NCBI RefSeq assembly: GCF_001039355.2 | Contig: NW_019775724.1 | Coordinates: forward strand, 363,429 to 427,428 | Source: Lingula anatina | Lineage: Eukaryota; Brachiopoda; Lingulata; Lingulida; Lingulidae | Direction: 5' to 3' | Length of the DNA stretch: 64,000 bases | Shown: positions 11,931 through 25,556 of the stretch, one piece after another | Numbering within the stretch: position 1 is the first letter of the stretch | How the letters are laid out: every line of letters starts with the position of its first letter | Notes under the pieces: generated by a model | Database searches by the model: none | Told to the model about the DNA's origin: nothing | What the model saw: only the letters and a program-made list of their open reading frames with translations | Position numbers and translations under genes: made by a program

Positions 11931-12913
11931 TTAAATTGATTTATTTATTTCCGTGACAATGCCGAACATATACAAATACAATACAATAATGTGAATATAT
12001 AAGTAACGGCCCAGCCCTATGGGCTTACAAAGTCACCGGTTACCAAACATTAGTTATATAAAAGCTTTTTTCTGACCTGAAAGCAGTTAAAGAGAAACCT
12101 CGCTGTGCTTCTATGAAAATCTGTAAAAAGCACTTGAGGTCTCTCTTTAACCTCTTCCCGGTCATGAAAGATAAGATCACAAATTTCCACAGATCGATCA
12201 CTCGTCAAGCGATATCAGACTGTTAATTCGACTTACGTGGTCACTTTTCAGTAATATCTTTTACCAGATATTCACAGATGTGTCTCTATCTAATCAGGGA
12301 ATACAGTTTACGTATGAGAACTAAAACAAACTTTTGGGAGTTCAAGGTACATGTATTTCGTGGGGCTGCGTGCAATTCACTTCAGTAATTATATCGATGG
12401 CATAAGGCGCAATATTGGACATTTTGTATGCTTCAATATGTTTTAATTTATAAAAAATTCCTGCAGAGAAAAATGCTGAATAACGCTCGTATAGCTGCAA
12501 CTGAAATGGACATCATGCCTTCGTCCCCTGGTAGAAGTCGCTTTTGTAGACGAAACAACCCTTGACTTAGCATTGGACGAGTGCCACATTAGAAGACAGT
12601 CACAAGTGAATAGAGGGGAGCTTCCTGTCAGCTATTGTAATTTTCCAATTCAAAAGTCTAATTCAAAAATAAGTTTTGGAGAATCATAATATTAATTCTT
12701 AACATTATTTGGACCCAATGCTATTAAGTTATAATGGCAATTTTAGAAGAGTAGAAATTGCCGCAATGTTCCATTTACAAGACCAAAATTGAAAGCAGCA
12801 GCGTATCTGTAGGCGTATGGTAACATGATTTATACGTGCAGTACATGTGGGGCGTCTTCAAATTAATATCAGTTGTCATAGAGAAGTTACGGATTAACTT
12901 TCGCACCAACCCC
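11931..12913. other. 5' flank of GPCR copy 1
   Basis: No gene is visible. From about 12480 onward the sequence is colinear with the flanks of copy 2 (from 19840) and copy 3 (from 31385), so the duplication extends about 600 bp upstream of each GPCR start. The conserved upstream block may carry shared regulatory sites. Confidence 0.5.
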
Positions 12914-12971
12914 ATTGGTCAAGTTAAATCACGAGACGTTAATTGCCAGCTGCCTACACACACTGTATGAA
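12914..12971 (+). promoter_or_regulatory. decayed promoter of GPCR copy 1
   Basis: An inverted CCAAT box (attgg, 12914-12918) and a CAGCTG E-box are kept, but the TATA position reads tatgaa (12966-12971) instead of tataaa as in the two intact copies. This fits the broken state of the gene downstream. Confidence 0.5.
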
Positions 12972-13075
12972 TGCATGCTCCAGTAAGGCATGTATTCAGA
13001 CCTCTCCAGCTTGCGAACGACTTTAATTTCCGACGCTTTGCTCTGCTCTGCAATCCTGTTAAACTTGTAAAAGCA

Positions 13076-14546
13076 ATGAATACGACTGAGATGTCTGTCA
13101 ATGGTAGCTCATTTCTTGAAAAAGAGGAAAAGGAAGAGGACATTCCTGACTTGGCTCTCATCAATCTGTTCTATTTTACTTTAGGAGGCATTGGGGTTTC
13201 GCTCGTTTGTCTGGTTGGCCTTAGTCTGAATTCTCTTTCGGTGGCAGTATTTTCACGCTTCGAGAAACGAACCCCGAATGTATTCCTGTTGACTTGCTTG
13301 GCAGTGGCTGATAACGTCCATCTGTTATCGGCGCTTTGTAACTTCAGCATCCCGGCCATGTACCCGTATACTGGGTTATTCAAAACTACTTCTTTGTCCT
13401 GATGAAACACTCCCGGCTTCTGTATGGGTTGAAATATTCCATCTTCTTGATCCCACCCTGGATAGTAGTGCTCGTAACGATTGATCGTTATTTGCACCTT
13501 TGTTCAGACAACGCCCTTAGGAGTGGACCAACTGCACCCATCAAGGTTTGGGCCTTAAGTGTTGTCGGCGTCGTGGTTTTTGCCTTTCTAACCGATGTTC
13601 CACGGTATTTCTTTGGATCCTTGCCTGAGCGCCCTTGTCCTCTGAACACAACGTCCCCAGTTTTTTGCCTCGGCGCCCCATTACCGGTCTCAGAATACCA
13701 CAAAGTGTATACCGTTTTTTCTTACATTTTGGTGCACTTCCTGGTTCCTTTCATTATCGTTTTGGTTTTGAATGTGAAGATGGCTCATAACATGAGGGTT
13801 CTTGCCAAGAATCCGACCATGATTGCCCTGCACAAGTTGGGCGTTCATCGTACTTTGATAACAAGGCAGCAAAGCTGTCAAATGTACAGACAAAAACAGA
13901 AAATATAAATGCAGAAAATGGGTCATTTTGTCAATTTTGATGCAATAATAAATAATGCTTATAATAGCACTATCAGTCAACACTGAATTTTAATCATGCA
14001 CAACTGGTAACATGGTCAATAACATGAGCGGACNCGATCATGCTGATTTTCGAACTTGACCTGCATATTATGAATATTCATCAGTTCTGTAAGTTTCAAG
14101 CCAAAAGGTAAAACGGTTTTTCACTTATTGTGTTATCGGTGAAAGTGCACGGCGACGACGACAGACGCAGGTGATGGCTATATGTACAGACACATCTGTG
14201 TCTGTACATAAAAATGACCTCGGTCATTGCCCTTAATACTCTGGTGCCCTCCTTAACTGTGGCTCTGTCTACTCTCTTTTCACTCTTTGGGAACCAGCGC
14301 ATTGGCGAAAAGCGAGGCATGATTTTTGTATACCCAGTTATGATTTTGTTGTTTACACTTAGCTCCTGCATAAATTTCTTGATTTACGGTCTTTTCGGGA
14401 AACAATTCAGAAGCACTTTGAGGTCGCTTTGCTGCAACGGAAAGTCAAGAAAAGTGGAACAAGCTGCGGGACGCAACAGAAATGAAGAGCCGGATAAGTC
14501 AAAGCAAGGAGCGCAAGCTATCATGAGCACCATAGGTTCTGCTTGA
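13076..14546 (+). pseudogene. FMRFamide-receptor-like GPCR copy 1, disrupted
   Basis: This is a paralogue of the intact receptors at 20449 and 32036, beginning MNTTEMSVNGSSFLEK. TM1 to the TM2-TM3 loop reads well until about 13382, where one A is missing from a run of A (ttcaaaactac against ttcaaaaactac in copy 2), shifting the frame. The correct frame resumes and continues through DRY (here IDRYLHLC) to HRTLI at 13860. There a 348-bp insertion interrupts it; coding then continues at 14211 through TM6, TM7 (NFLIYGLFG) and the conserved STIGSA tail to a stop at 14546. The decayed TATA box supports a dead gene. Because the single-base loss is in a homopolymer and an n lies at 14034, part of the damage could be sequencing error; the insertion is harder to explain that way. 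Treating the insertion as an intron is unattractive because there is no GT...AG at its edges and the paralogues are intronless. Confidence 0.85.
13861..14208. mobile_element. 348-bp TA-flanked insertion inside GPCR copy 1
   Basis: The coding codons ATA-AAA-ATG (I-K-M) of the family are split so that TA stands at both edges (13859-13860 and 14209-14210), the target duplication of Tc1/mariner-type elements. The motif atgtacagaca lies near the left end and its complement at the right end, where a perfect hairpin (about 14181-14209) sits. An n at 14034 shows an assembly join inside the insertion, so its full structure is uncertain. Confidence 0.55.
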
Positions 14547-15824
<1,278 letters not shown>

Positions 15825-16700
15825 CTGAAGCTTAAAACTGACAGTTTCATTTACAAAAAGAGTTTGAGTTGTGATCAAGTCCGCAGAGATGCTACACCAC
15901 ACACTGAACAAGCAAAGGCATTCTACAGATCTACAAATGTAAACGAAATGAAATTTTCCTATAGTATTACTGGAAAATATGGATGTGAGGATTGTCACAT
16001 ATTGTGGTAGGCCTACAATTCAACTACTTTTTTTTTGCAAATAAACATTTAATTTTATTAGTATTGGAATTAAATGTCCCATCAAGGCCTAACAATAAAC
16101 AAAAAAAAATTAGTTAAAATTTGTCAATGTGAAGAAATGTGAGGGAGCAACAAGAGACAGTTGAAGTTTCCATTAGTTCCGAAGTAATTTGGGAACGGAC
16201 TACGGTTGTCTTTCGACCGCCCTTGATCATTTGTGCTGGTCTCTGAAAATAACCCTGACTGTGTTTGTCTATCACAGATGATATAAATGGGTCATGGGTC
16301 GTCATGACATTTTGCGTGAGGAGGTAGAAGACGAGTTTTCATTTTCATCAGACATGGCTGTTTTATGAAAAGGTATCGTCTTTCTCACAAAGCTCTTTGT
16401 TTACTCATTAAGAAAATTGTTTTATTGACAAATATCTTCTTTCCACCCAGTGTTATGTCATCAAAGTTATATTTCATGTGAGATTATTATTAAGGAACGT
16501 TTGTTTTTTTGTACGTACAAGTATATCAGATGCACCACAACTGAACGCCAACTATTTTTTTTTTTTTTTTGGAAATAAACATTTAATTTTAGAATTAAAT
16601 GTTCCAACACGGCCTAACAATAAACCACAAATTCCAGTTCAGATTTGTCAATGTGGAGAAATGTGAGGGAGCAAGAAGAGACAATTAGTTTCCATTAATT
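15825..16700. repeat. duplicon segment, third copy of the dispersed family
   Basis: The first 260 bp match 5637-5900 and 7200-7470. The rest matches 7475-7955 and 9536-10135. The - strand frame starting MSDENENSS is broken here. No gene is called. Confidence 0.5.
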
Positions 16701-17195
16701 CAGAGGCAGTGGTGGATTTACGGGGGTTTCAGGGGGGTCCTGACCCCCCCCCCCCCCTTCGATTTCTGAAAAAAACACACCAATGGTTCTTGAAATTAAA
16801 ATTTTAAGTGGCTTGATCATAGTTCTAAATCGTACCTAATGGCACAGTTCGCCCTCTAAAATACTAAAAATTTTTGGGGTCCTGTAGCGGGACCTGAACC
16901 CAACGCCAAGTTATGAACACTGCGGTGAAAATGTTAATAGACCGCTGTGAATCAGCTGAGACCTTGGTGGAAGTATTCGTTGACTGTTTAATTTCCATAG
17001 AAAATAGGGATTTGAAAAAGAATAAGTTGCTACCATATGGTGTAGTGCAATTATGCAATGTTTTTAAATCGACGGCAATTTTGTTATAGCCCTATAGCCT
17101 GTTTGACAAGAAGTCGCAAGTGTTTCTTTTTCTTGTCTTTTAACAAATTCCATTTAGCAAATTGTAATTGCAATATACTGTATAATTTGTGTACA
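16698..17195. repeat. hAT-like repeat joined to the duplicated block seen at 11480
   Basis: It starts cagtggtggatttacgg followed by G and C tracts, the left terminus of the interspersed family, and continues as the second copy of 11480-11930. Confidence 0.5.
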
Positions 17196-18142
17196 GTTAT
17201 CCCGGATCGATCACTCGTCAAGCGATATCAGACAATTACTGTTAAGCCGACTTACGTAGTCGCTGTTTAGTTTTAAGTCGGCTTTGAGATATAGAGATAC
17301 CTTTGTTAATACAAACAATCTACCCGGGCCACAAATAGAACTTTTACCAGATATTCACAGATATGTCTCTGTGTAATTCATGACATCCTTTACTGTGTCC
17401 AGTGCGAAATTTTGCAATGAATTATTTTCACTCAGCTGGCCTGTAGTATAGTTTAATCAAGAAGCATAATTTATGGTCAAGACCAATGCATTCGGAGATC
17501 ACACGTGCACTGTGAATTTTAACTAAACTCTAAGAAAATTCTAATGTGGCTGAGGAAACTATTCTGTCCAGTCAGTTTCTGTGGGTGACTTGAATTGCAA
17601 TGTATGAAAAAAAGGCAACCGGTGTAGGCATCTAGCTGAAATAATAATAATTATTCCAAATATTAATGGAAATCCGTCACCTTTTTAATAATGATAACAA
17701 ATAAGAAAAGCATTCAATGCTAGCAAATCTCCGCTAAGGTAGCTTAAGTCTTTTTATAATTTTATTATAAAGTAGGCCCTATTTAATTATCTCATTAACT
17801 AATTAATAAATCACCAGCAAAATGGAGCCCATTTCTGACCTATCCTGAAAATTAAATCAAATCCCTCCATAACCTTTGTATAATGTTGCTAACAGACATA
17901 CAAACACGCAGACAGACAGACAGAGACGCAAGTGGAGCCAAAAACATAGCCTCCCTGGTGGAGTTGAAAATAATAATAACAATTAAAATATTACCAGTAA
18001 ATAAATCTGTGGTGCTGGAAGCGTTGACATGCCGGTGTGAATGGAATGGTAGTCCTAGGAATGGAAGTCCGAGTTCCCATATGATTAGTACAGATATAGG
18101 GTTAGACGTATTATTGGGGTTAGTATATAGGACTAATGTCAC
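17196..18142. other. non-coding stretch with a short hairpin and a CAGA run
   Basis: No gene is seen. It includes ttaagccgactta with its near complement about 30 bp on, also found at about 28115, a run of cagacagacagaca near 17915, and at 18026-18142 one copy of an interspersed repeat that recurs in inverse orientation at 52505-52650 and 60370-60480. Confidence 0.4.
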
Positions 18143-18545
18143 CTGTACAAAGTAATTTGGGAACGGACTACGGTTGCCTTTCGACCGTCTTGATCATTTG
18201 TGCTGGTCTCTGAAAATAACCCTGGCTGTGTTGGTCTATCACAAATGATATAAATCTTCTGAAGTCATGGATCGTCTTACATGGCATGATATTTTGTGTA
18301 CGGAGGTAGAAGACGAGTTTTCATTTTCATCAGACATGGTTATTTTATGAAAAGGTATCGTTTTTCTCACAAAGCTTTTTGTTTACTCATAAAGAAAATT
18401 GTTCTATTGACAAATATCTTCTTTCCTCCCAGTTTTATGTCAGTTATATTACATAATGATGAGATTATTATTAAGGAATGTTTGTTTCGTCGTACGTACA
18501 TGTATATCAAATGCACCACTACTTGAATGTCTCTTGTTGAATCAT
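18143..18545. repeat. fourth copy of the dispersed duplicon segment
   Basis: It is a diverged copy of 7475-7955 with the same order of motifs. The open frames over it are not shared between copies. Confidence 0.5.
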
Positions 18546-18918
18546 CATCGCAAGGTGCATGCGTGTTCTACTTTCTTTCCAAAAATGTGTCCATTAAAAT
18601 TTAGTAAGTTTCTCCTTAACGCCAAAGCATATCTAAAACTATTGAGAAAATTAAAATATAAGTATATACAGAAGTTCATTGTAAAATGTAGGTTATAAAT
18701 TAATATTTCATCCACGACGACAGAGACTAGAAACAGAAACTCGAATGGTTTATGGCTCGTAATTTTGTGATCAACACAAAAATAAAAAAAAAAATTCCTA
18801 AGATAATTTTATTGACTTCATGTAGATAAATTTGTTACTGTCGAACCTCTGTTTTACTGTTGTATTCGTTTTAATTTATTATTCATTCATGTATTTATTT
18901 GTTTTTTTATTCTTTATC

Positions 18919-18921
<3 letters not shown>

Positions 18922-18993
<72 letters not shown>
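18922..18993. repeat. (ATA)n-(TTA)n self-complementary microsatellite
   Basis: A run of ata/taa triplets turns into a run of tta triplets, giving a perfect palindrome potential. Duplicon copies 1 and 3 carry TTA microsatellites at the matching place (about 8420 and 29756). Confidence 0.8.
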
Positions 18994-18995
<2 letters not shown>

Positions 18996-20286
18996 TATTT
19001 GCCACTTAAATTCCTTTAATCGTATCCAGTTTTCCATTCCAGATGATGTAATGATGTAATTCGGGGACTAGGGATACTATCAATTTCCTTTACATTTGAT
19101 ACCATTCTCATTTATAAACAACCAACGTATTAAGACCGCAAATATTCTTTCGAACTAATTGAACTAATAGGCATCATTACCGAACTGAAGAACCTATTTC
19201 ACCAACTAAAGTTACATGTAATATCTTAGGTGACTAATGGTAATTCCACTATTTAAGAACCTTTACTTGACACCAATTTTGCCCTCCAACTCAGCCACAG
19301 ATATTTTGCTCTGTTAATATCAAGCAAGTGGGTTTGAAATTGGAGCACTGATTAAATGTAAAATCATTACAACGATTTGTTTTTAACCATGCATCTAGCA
19401 CCAATATATAGCGGTATCTTGCACTCAGCCAGCTTTGTTGTGATTCCTCTTGTTTGATATTTTAGTTTTAACAGTATACCAGAAACACCTGCAGATAGAA
19501 CAAGAATATTCGAGACAGGGTCACATTACACATATCTCATGAGGCGATAAAATTTATGGTTTAATTCAATTTAAAATAAAACAGCGACGGTCTACTTAAT
19601 GAAAAAAACAGTACATCTTACGCAGTAGGAAGTTATTTCTTTTGAAAAATGGGCCCATTTTCCCAAATTAGGTGCGTAACTCACTGATTTACTTCTCGGA
19701 AATGTATCCTTTTTACGGTCTTTAGTCAACACCAGTCAAGTTAAACTAGCGCCATTACTTCAGCTGTGAAATTGTTCCCAGATAGACCCTAAACTAAGTA
19801 AGAGTCATAAATGTAATTTATGTAAAATACAAATTTGGAATGCGACATCATGCCTACGCCCCCTCAAAGTTACTGAACGAAGTAAACTGTAACAGTCGCT
19901 TTTGTAGATCAAACAACGCAACCCTCGACTTATTATTGGATGAGTGCCACAGTAAAGGGCAGTCTCAAGCTAACAGAGTGAAGCTTCCTTTAAGCTGTTG
20001 TAATTTTCCAACTCAGAAGTCCAATGCAAAAATAAGACAGGTTTTGGAGAATCATAAGAGTAATGCTTAACATTATTTGGACCCAATGTTAATAAATTAT
20101 AATGTCAAGAAGTTATAATGTCAAGAAGTTATAGAAGAGCAGAAAATTGCCGCAAGGTACCATTTACAAGACCAAAATTAAAAGTAGCAGCGTATCTGTT
20201 GTTGTATGGTTGCATGGTTTATACTTGTGTGACGTCTTTTAAATGATATCAAATGTCATAGAGAAGATTAATTTCGCACCAACCCC
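18994..20286. other. 5' flank of GPCR copy 2
   Basis: No gene is seen. It is colinear with flanks of copies 1 and 3, most clearly from 19840 onward. The 76-codon frame at 19840-20070 lies in this conserved flank but is not preserved in the other two copies. Confidence 0.5.
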
Positions 20287-20344
20287 ATTGGTCAAGTTAA
20301 AGCCTGAGACGTTAATCGTCAGCTGCCTGCGCACACTGTATAAA
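20287..20344 (+). promoter_or_regulatory. promoter of GPCR copy 2: inverted CCAAT, E-box, TATA
   Basis: An inverted CCAAT box (attgg, 20287-20291), a CAGCTG E-box near 20319 and a TATAAA box (20339-20344) stand in an order shared by the three paralogues; copies 1 and 2 have the same 52-bp spacing. Transcription would begin about 25-30 nt after the TATA box, which leaves a 5' leader of about 80 nt before the ATG at 20449. Confidence 0.6.
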
Positions 20345-20448
20345 TGCATGCTCAAGTAAGACATGCTTTCAGACTTCTCCAGCTTGCGAACGACTTTAAT
20401 TTGCGACGGCTTCCTCTGCTCTGCAATCCTGTTAAACTCGTAAAAACC

Positions 20449-21579
20449 ATGAATTCGACTGAGATGTCTGTCAATGGTAGCTCATTTCTTGAAAAAGAGG
20501 AAAAGGAAGAGGACATTCCTGACTTGGGTTTCATCAATCTGTTTTATTTTGCTTTTGGTGGCATTGGGGTTTCAGTTTTGGCTTTGGTTGGCCTTATTCT
20601 GAATTTTCTCTCGGTGGCTGTATTTTCGCGTTTTGAGAAGCGAACCCCGACTGTGTTCCTTTTGATATGCTTGGCAGTGGCCGATAGCGTCCATATTGTT
20701 TCGGCGCTCCTTAACTTCAGCGTCCCAGCCATGTACCCTTATACTGGGTGGTTCAAAAACTACTTCTTTACCCTGATTAAACACTCCCGGCATCTGTATG
20801 GGTTGAAGGTCGCCCTCTTCATGATCCCACCCTGGCTAGTAGTGCTCGTAACGGTCGATCGTTATATCCACCTTTGCTCAGAGAACGCCCTAAGAAGTGG
20901 ACCAACTGCAAGCATTAAGGTTTGGGCGTTTAGAGTTGGCGGCGTTGTGATTTTTGCTTTCCTCAACAATGTTCCACGATATTTCTTTGAGTGGCCGCCT
21001 GAGCGTCCATGTCCCTTGAACACAACGTCGCCCGTTTTTTGTCTCGGCGTCCCATCGCCGGTGTCAGAATACACCAAAGTGTATTCTTTTATTTCTTATG
21101 TTTTTGTGCACTTCCTGGCTCCTTTCATTATCGTGATGGTTTTGAATGTGAAGATGGCTCATAACATGAGGGTTCTAGCCAAAAATCCAACCATGATTGC
21201 CATGCACAAGCTGGGCGTGCATCGCACTTTGATTAAAATGACCTTGGTCATCGCCATTACCACGTTAATGCCCTCCTTAACTGTGGCTCTGTCTACTTTC
21301 TTTGCACTCTTTGGGAACCAGCGCATTGACGGGATGCCAGGCATGGTTTTTGTTTCCCCAGTCATGGTTTTCCTCTATACACTTGGCTCCTGCGTTAATT
21401 TTTTCATTTATGGCCTTTTTGGGAAAAAGTTCAGACTCACTTTGAAGGCGTTGTGTTGTCACCGAAAGTCGAACAAGATAGGACAAGCTGCTTGCAATGT
21501 GGTGGGACACAAAACAAATGTAGAGCCAGACCAGCCAAAGCCTGGAGTGCGAGTTATCAGCACCATAGGTTCTGCTTGA
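20449..21579 (+). CDS. FMRFamide-receptor-like class A GPCR, copy 2 (intact)
   Basis: This intronless gene encodes 376 aa of a rhodopsin-like receptor. The frame is open from 20344, but that ATG overlaps the TATA box and copy 3 is out of frame upstream, so the start is taken at 20449 (MNSTEMSVNG). Visible landmarks: glycosylation sequons at N2 and N9; TM1 around 30-58 with N52; LAVAD in TM2 (D79); DRY at 137-139; a Cys pair at 188 and 198 flanking an NTT sequon in extracellular loop 2; TM6 with Pro275; TM7 NFFIY at 317-321 in place of NPxxY; Cys336-337 as possible palmitoylation sites; and the shared STIGSA end. The NFFIYGLFGKKFR-type TM7 end is typical of FMRFamide and related neuropeptide receptors, so a plasma-membrane peptide receptor coupled to a G protein is likely. 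The ligand cannot be named. A canonical Cys at the top of TM3 is not visible. Confidence 0.85.
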   Translation: MNSTEMSVNGSSFLEKEEKEEDIPDLGFINLFYFAFGGIGVSVLALVGLILNFLSVAVFSRFEKRTPTVFLLICLAVADSVHIVSALLNFSVPAMYPYTGWFKNYFFTLIKHSRHLYGLKVALFMIPPWLVVLVTVDRYIHLCSENALRSGPTASIKVWAFRVGGVVIFAFLNNVPRYFFEWPPERPCPLNTTSPVFCLGVPSPVSEYTKVYSFISYVFVHFLAPFIIVMVLNVKMAHNMRVLAKNPTMIAMHKLGVHRTLIKMTLVIAITTLMPSLTVALSTFFALFGNQRIDGMPGMVFVSPVMVFLYTLGSCVNFFIYGLFGKKFRLTLKALCCHRKSNKIGQAACNVVGHKTNVEPDQPKPGVRVISTIGSA

Positions 21580-21650
21580 GCAGGAGTGACAGCCCTCGAT
21601 AACCAGGTAAATGAGCAATATAATACGTTTGTTTGCCTTTGGTATCTTTC

Positions 21651-21684
<34 letters not shown>

Positions 21685-22181
21685 TAATAATAATTATTAA
21701 TTAATTTATTTATTTATTATTGTAGTAGTAGTAGTAGTAGTAGCAGTAGCAGTAGCAGTAGTAGTAGTAGTTCAGAACAGGCTACTGGCGCAAAGCCCAG
21801 CGTTGCAAACGGTAATATAGTAACAGTTTTGATCAATTTAAATGTTTTTTTAGAAGCAGAAGTTATCATAATTATAATAAAGGTCGTTAGCATACAAGTC
21901 TATATAGGCATCGTAGTTACTTTAAATTGAGCATCACAGACAGGGCTTTATTTATTTATTTATTTATTTATTTATTGTTGGCGTCAGTAACTGTGTATGC
22001 TCTTTCATTTACGTTTGTTTTAAAGATTTAGAGTATATTCCTATTTGTTATTTACAAAAAGTTTTAATATTCTGGGATTTTTTTAAAATTTAGCATGATC
22101 AAGTTTTTTCAAAATGTTTTTCGTGCATTTTGGCAACAGTCACTTTTCACCTTTACCGGAAGTTATTTCTTACAATCATGT
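21580..22181. repeat. 3' flank of copy 2 with ATA and TAG microsatellites
   Basis: ATA/TAA triplets (about 21650-21690) are followed by TAG triplets (about 21724-21770), an order repeated after copy 3 (33245-33328). A TTTA run is near 21950. No gene is seen. Confidence 0.6.
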
Positions 22182-22448
22182 GGCTGATTTAGGGGGTGTC
22201 AAGGGAGGTCCTGCCCCCCCCCCCCCCTTCGATTTCTGAAAAACAAAAATCACACCAATTGGCCCCTCTTGAAATTAGAATTGTGACTAGCTGAATCATA
22301 GTTCTGAACCGTACCAAATGGCCCCGTTTGCCCTCTAAAATACCTCATTATTTTGGGACCCTTCACCGGGTTGCACATCCCACGGCACAAGGGGGGTCTG
22401 CTTTGCATCTGCTTACCCCCCTTAATTAATCCTTGATACCGCCCCTGT
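22182..22448 (+). mobile_element. interspersed hAT-like repeat
   Basis: It begins tggctgatttagggggtg, carries a C tract, then the conserved body with ttgaaattagaattgtgact, and ends near ataccgcccctg. Copies of the same layout are at 16698, 28826 and 37998. The ends form a short imperfect inverted repeat (gcggattta against gccgcccc-type). No open frame is present. Confidence 0.5.
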
Positions 22449-25400
22449 ATTAGTGTCTCTTATTAGCAACGCGAATTAAATTACCATTTCTCATGCCATG
22501 TTTTAGAAGAAAAATGATCTTATTGTTTAGTAATAGACATATTTTATAACAGTGCAGATACATGTTTGATAACTTATCACACCCCGTAATTAACAACTGT
22601 GAAATATGTAATACAAGCAGATACAATCATGCACAGTTGGTCAACATTGCACAGTAGATTGTGAAGTGTACAAGTGTCAAAACCAAGCTAAATGTTCTGA
22701 GATATTATGAAAGAAGAATCGCTGTAACACAATTTTCCAAACTGTTTTTATCATGTCGTAGTATTTGAGGCATTTACCGCAATTTCCATGTTTTTGAGGT
22801 GAAAATTCTAACGAAAATTTAATTTTTCAACATCTTACTTGACTAGAGGTAATTAATTATGATTTATTGAATTATTTTGTTTTGTATCAGTATTTGCACC
22901 AAACAACTTTGGTATATGTAGTTATCAGCGCTATTGGATATGCTATAATCTGTGCGATTTAAGGAAAAGTTAAAGAATTTCTAAGAAAATTACTATTGCA
23001 ACATATAGGTGTAGCGCTGATTATTTTCTTTTTAGATTGCTGTTTACTGCACGAATGTTGAAGTAGTAATTTAAGGTTACTGTTACCCTTTATATAAACC
23101 AAATACCGAAAACGAGTTTTTTCCTGCATTTTATTTTTCCGTAATGTATATATCTTTGTGCTGATTTAAAACTATGAAAAAGTCCTCGAAAATATAAAAT
23201 ATCTGCGTTTATATTTTCTGTTGCAATGTATAAGCATAGGCAACTCAAAGCTTTCATCGTCAACTTAACAACTATTTTGGGGTGAAATAGCAATCGGTAT
23301 GGGGCGTAACTTCATCCCTGAAAAAGATTTTATCACAAAAATTGGCAGAGTTGTCCAGAAGAGTATAGACTACAATAGAATGCCATTATTTTGGTTTAAT
23401 TTTTTTTTTTTTTTTTTTTTTTGTATGGAGTTATGAGCTCCTTATTACAGATTTTCATTAAACAATGGCATTATTTTCCTTAATCATCAATGATAAAAGA
23501 ACTAAGACTTTTAAGAAAATCCCTGGTAGGGTTCTGGAGTACTAAATAGTGTCATTAAATCGGCGTTGAAATCGGCGGGAGCTCAGGTAAAAAAGAAATT
23601 TGAGAAACCAATTGTTCAGTTTTTAACCTAAAATCGAGATTATGACGCCACCTGTAAGATGACATATGTGTAAAAGTTAATTTTTAATTAGAATTTAGTT
23701 ACTGAACACTGAAGATTTATTTATTACCCAAAGAATGTATGTAAGGCAGTAAATAAGGAGTTTTGGGCGAAGGGTGACATTATCCTTAAAAGAGACGTAT
23801 ATTGTATTATTGCAGACCTTGGGTACAGTATGCCAAGGACGTTCAGGGTGTGGAAGGCTTTGACATTAACGATGCGGCAGCGTTTTTCTTCTGCGTTGAA
23901 AAATAGAGAGCACTGCTCGAAGGCAGACCTTCACCAAGGCAGAATGCACATATACTTATGAACAAACTAAATGGATTGTTTTTAAATATCAGGAGTGACG
24001 GATCAGTTTGTAGTTCCCTCCTGAATAACTGTTTATCCTGAAAATTTCTCCGTAATTGGCGAAAAACTGGAGATTTTTGTCAAGAAATATACAAGCGCCT
24101 ATGAAAATATACTAACTTCGCCGGTGAAAATTTACATTGGTGGATAGTTCATGCATAACTGACACAATACAAATATACTATTTATAAATCGTTGAAAACT
24201 CAACAACCTGGAGATAGTTTGGAGCATCAGGAGTTAATTAAGCCTTGAAAAGAAGAGTCACCTACGTTTAATAAGAAACCAGGCGACATCACACGCTGAA
24301 CTTAAGGTAAAAGAAGACATTTTCAGACCCGAAATAATCTCTCGCCGTTTATTCACCAGAAATGGCTGGACATAATGTATTTTTATATTATATTATATTC
24401 GGATTCCTCTGCTTCTCTTTATACAACAGTGACTGAATTCAAAACTCACTGTAATGAAGACCGTCCTTTTACATAATGCAATGTTTGCCCAGTCTCGAGC
24501 TCCTTCACAAACTACTTAAGAGAGAATGATGCTTGTGACGCAACTTTGGAAAAGCTTCGAGCACCTCAGGCACTATGTATGCCACTCCAGTGACTAGAGG
24601 GTGTAACATTTACGTCTCTGAGCACACAGCGTCGCCGTCTGAACGCAAAGCTTTGGGATGTTTTCAGCGAGATTCACCTCGGATCATAATAATTTTTTTT
24701 TTTGTATATTGAATTAATAGGCCGTAATCTTAGATTTTATTAATTTAGTTTATCAAACTATTTGAAGTTTTTATATGGTTTAAAATCGTTTAAATGAAAA
24801 TATATATGGCGCAACTATTTTTAAGGAAAATATGTACATGTATACGTATTTGAAGACATTTCTTTCTGTCATAACTTGTCAAGCAAACTTGGACAGTGGA
24901 CACTCAAACGATTTTTGTACAGCCATCTATAGAGCACATTTGGTAGAAAGTATAGATATAGCACAAATCGCCCACTGCATTCGACATACATGAGAGCCAT
25001 TAATTAAGGCGTAGTCGACATAATTGCACTCTTGGTTGTAGCATACAGTGGGAGCCAATTACTTGTACATAACAATTGGTTTTCTCAAACAAAGGGCATC
25101 TGAGTGATGGTGTTATGTTCAAAATTAGGAATAATGAAAAAAAGTCTGTTGATATCTAGCGAAAAATCGATCCGTGTCTCTTGAAAAGGGTCACTTGTAA
25201 TTGCTTTATCTACTTGCCAGTGCTTCGTACAATAGGATAATTGTACACTTGTATTTCACTTTGAAGCATATTACGATACAGCCCAGATCAGGCCTCTGGT
25301 AGTTATGTAGGCAACTCTGGGAGTTGCATCTCCTTTCCCAAATATTACTGCAATCATCCTATCGTTGGAAGTTGCGGTATGATAACAAATACATTACGGT

Positions 25401-25499
25401 TCTTTGGTGGGCGTTAGATTACGGTGGAATGATAAACTGAGGAGATTTGGATGTTAACGTTATTTTTTGTCCATGGTCATTCATCACTATATCGGTTCT

Positions 25500-25500
<1 letters not shown>
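22449..25500. other. 3' flank of GPCR duplicon 2, non-coding
   Basis: No gene is visible. It is colinear with the flank after copy 3 (about 33.9-36.75 kb). The stretch 24.86-25.45 kb is present a third time at 46.39-47.05 kb. A T tract is at 23399-23422. Open frames are short and not conserved between copies. Confidence 0.55.

Positions 25501-25556
<56 letters not shown>

Noticed and set aside
13861-14208. Reading the gap in GPCR copy 1 as an intron
   Set aside because: The edges lack GT and AG, both paralogues are intronless at that place, and TA is duplicated at the borders.
17880-17930. Possible CRISPR-like or tRNA-like repeat at the CAGA run
   Set aside because: It is a simple tetranucleotide run in animal DNA; no spacer structure or cloverleaf is visible.
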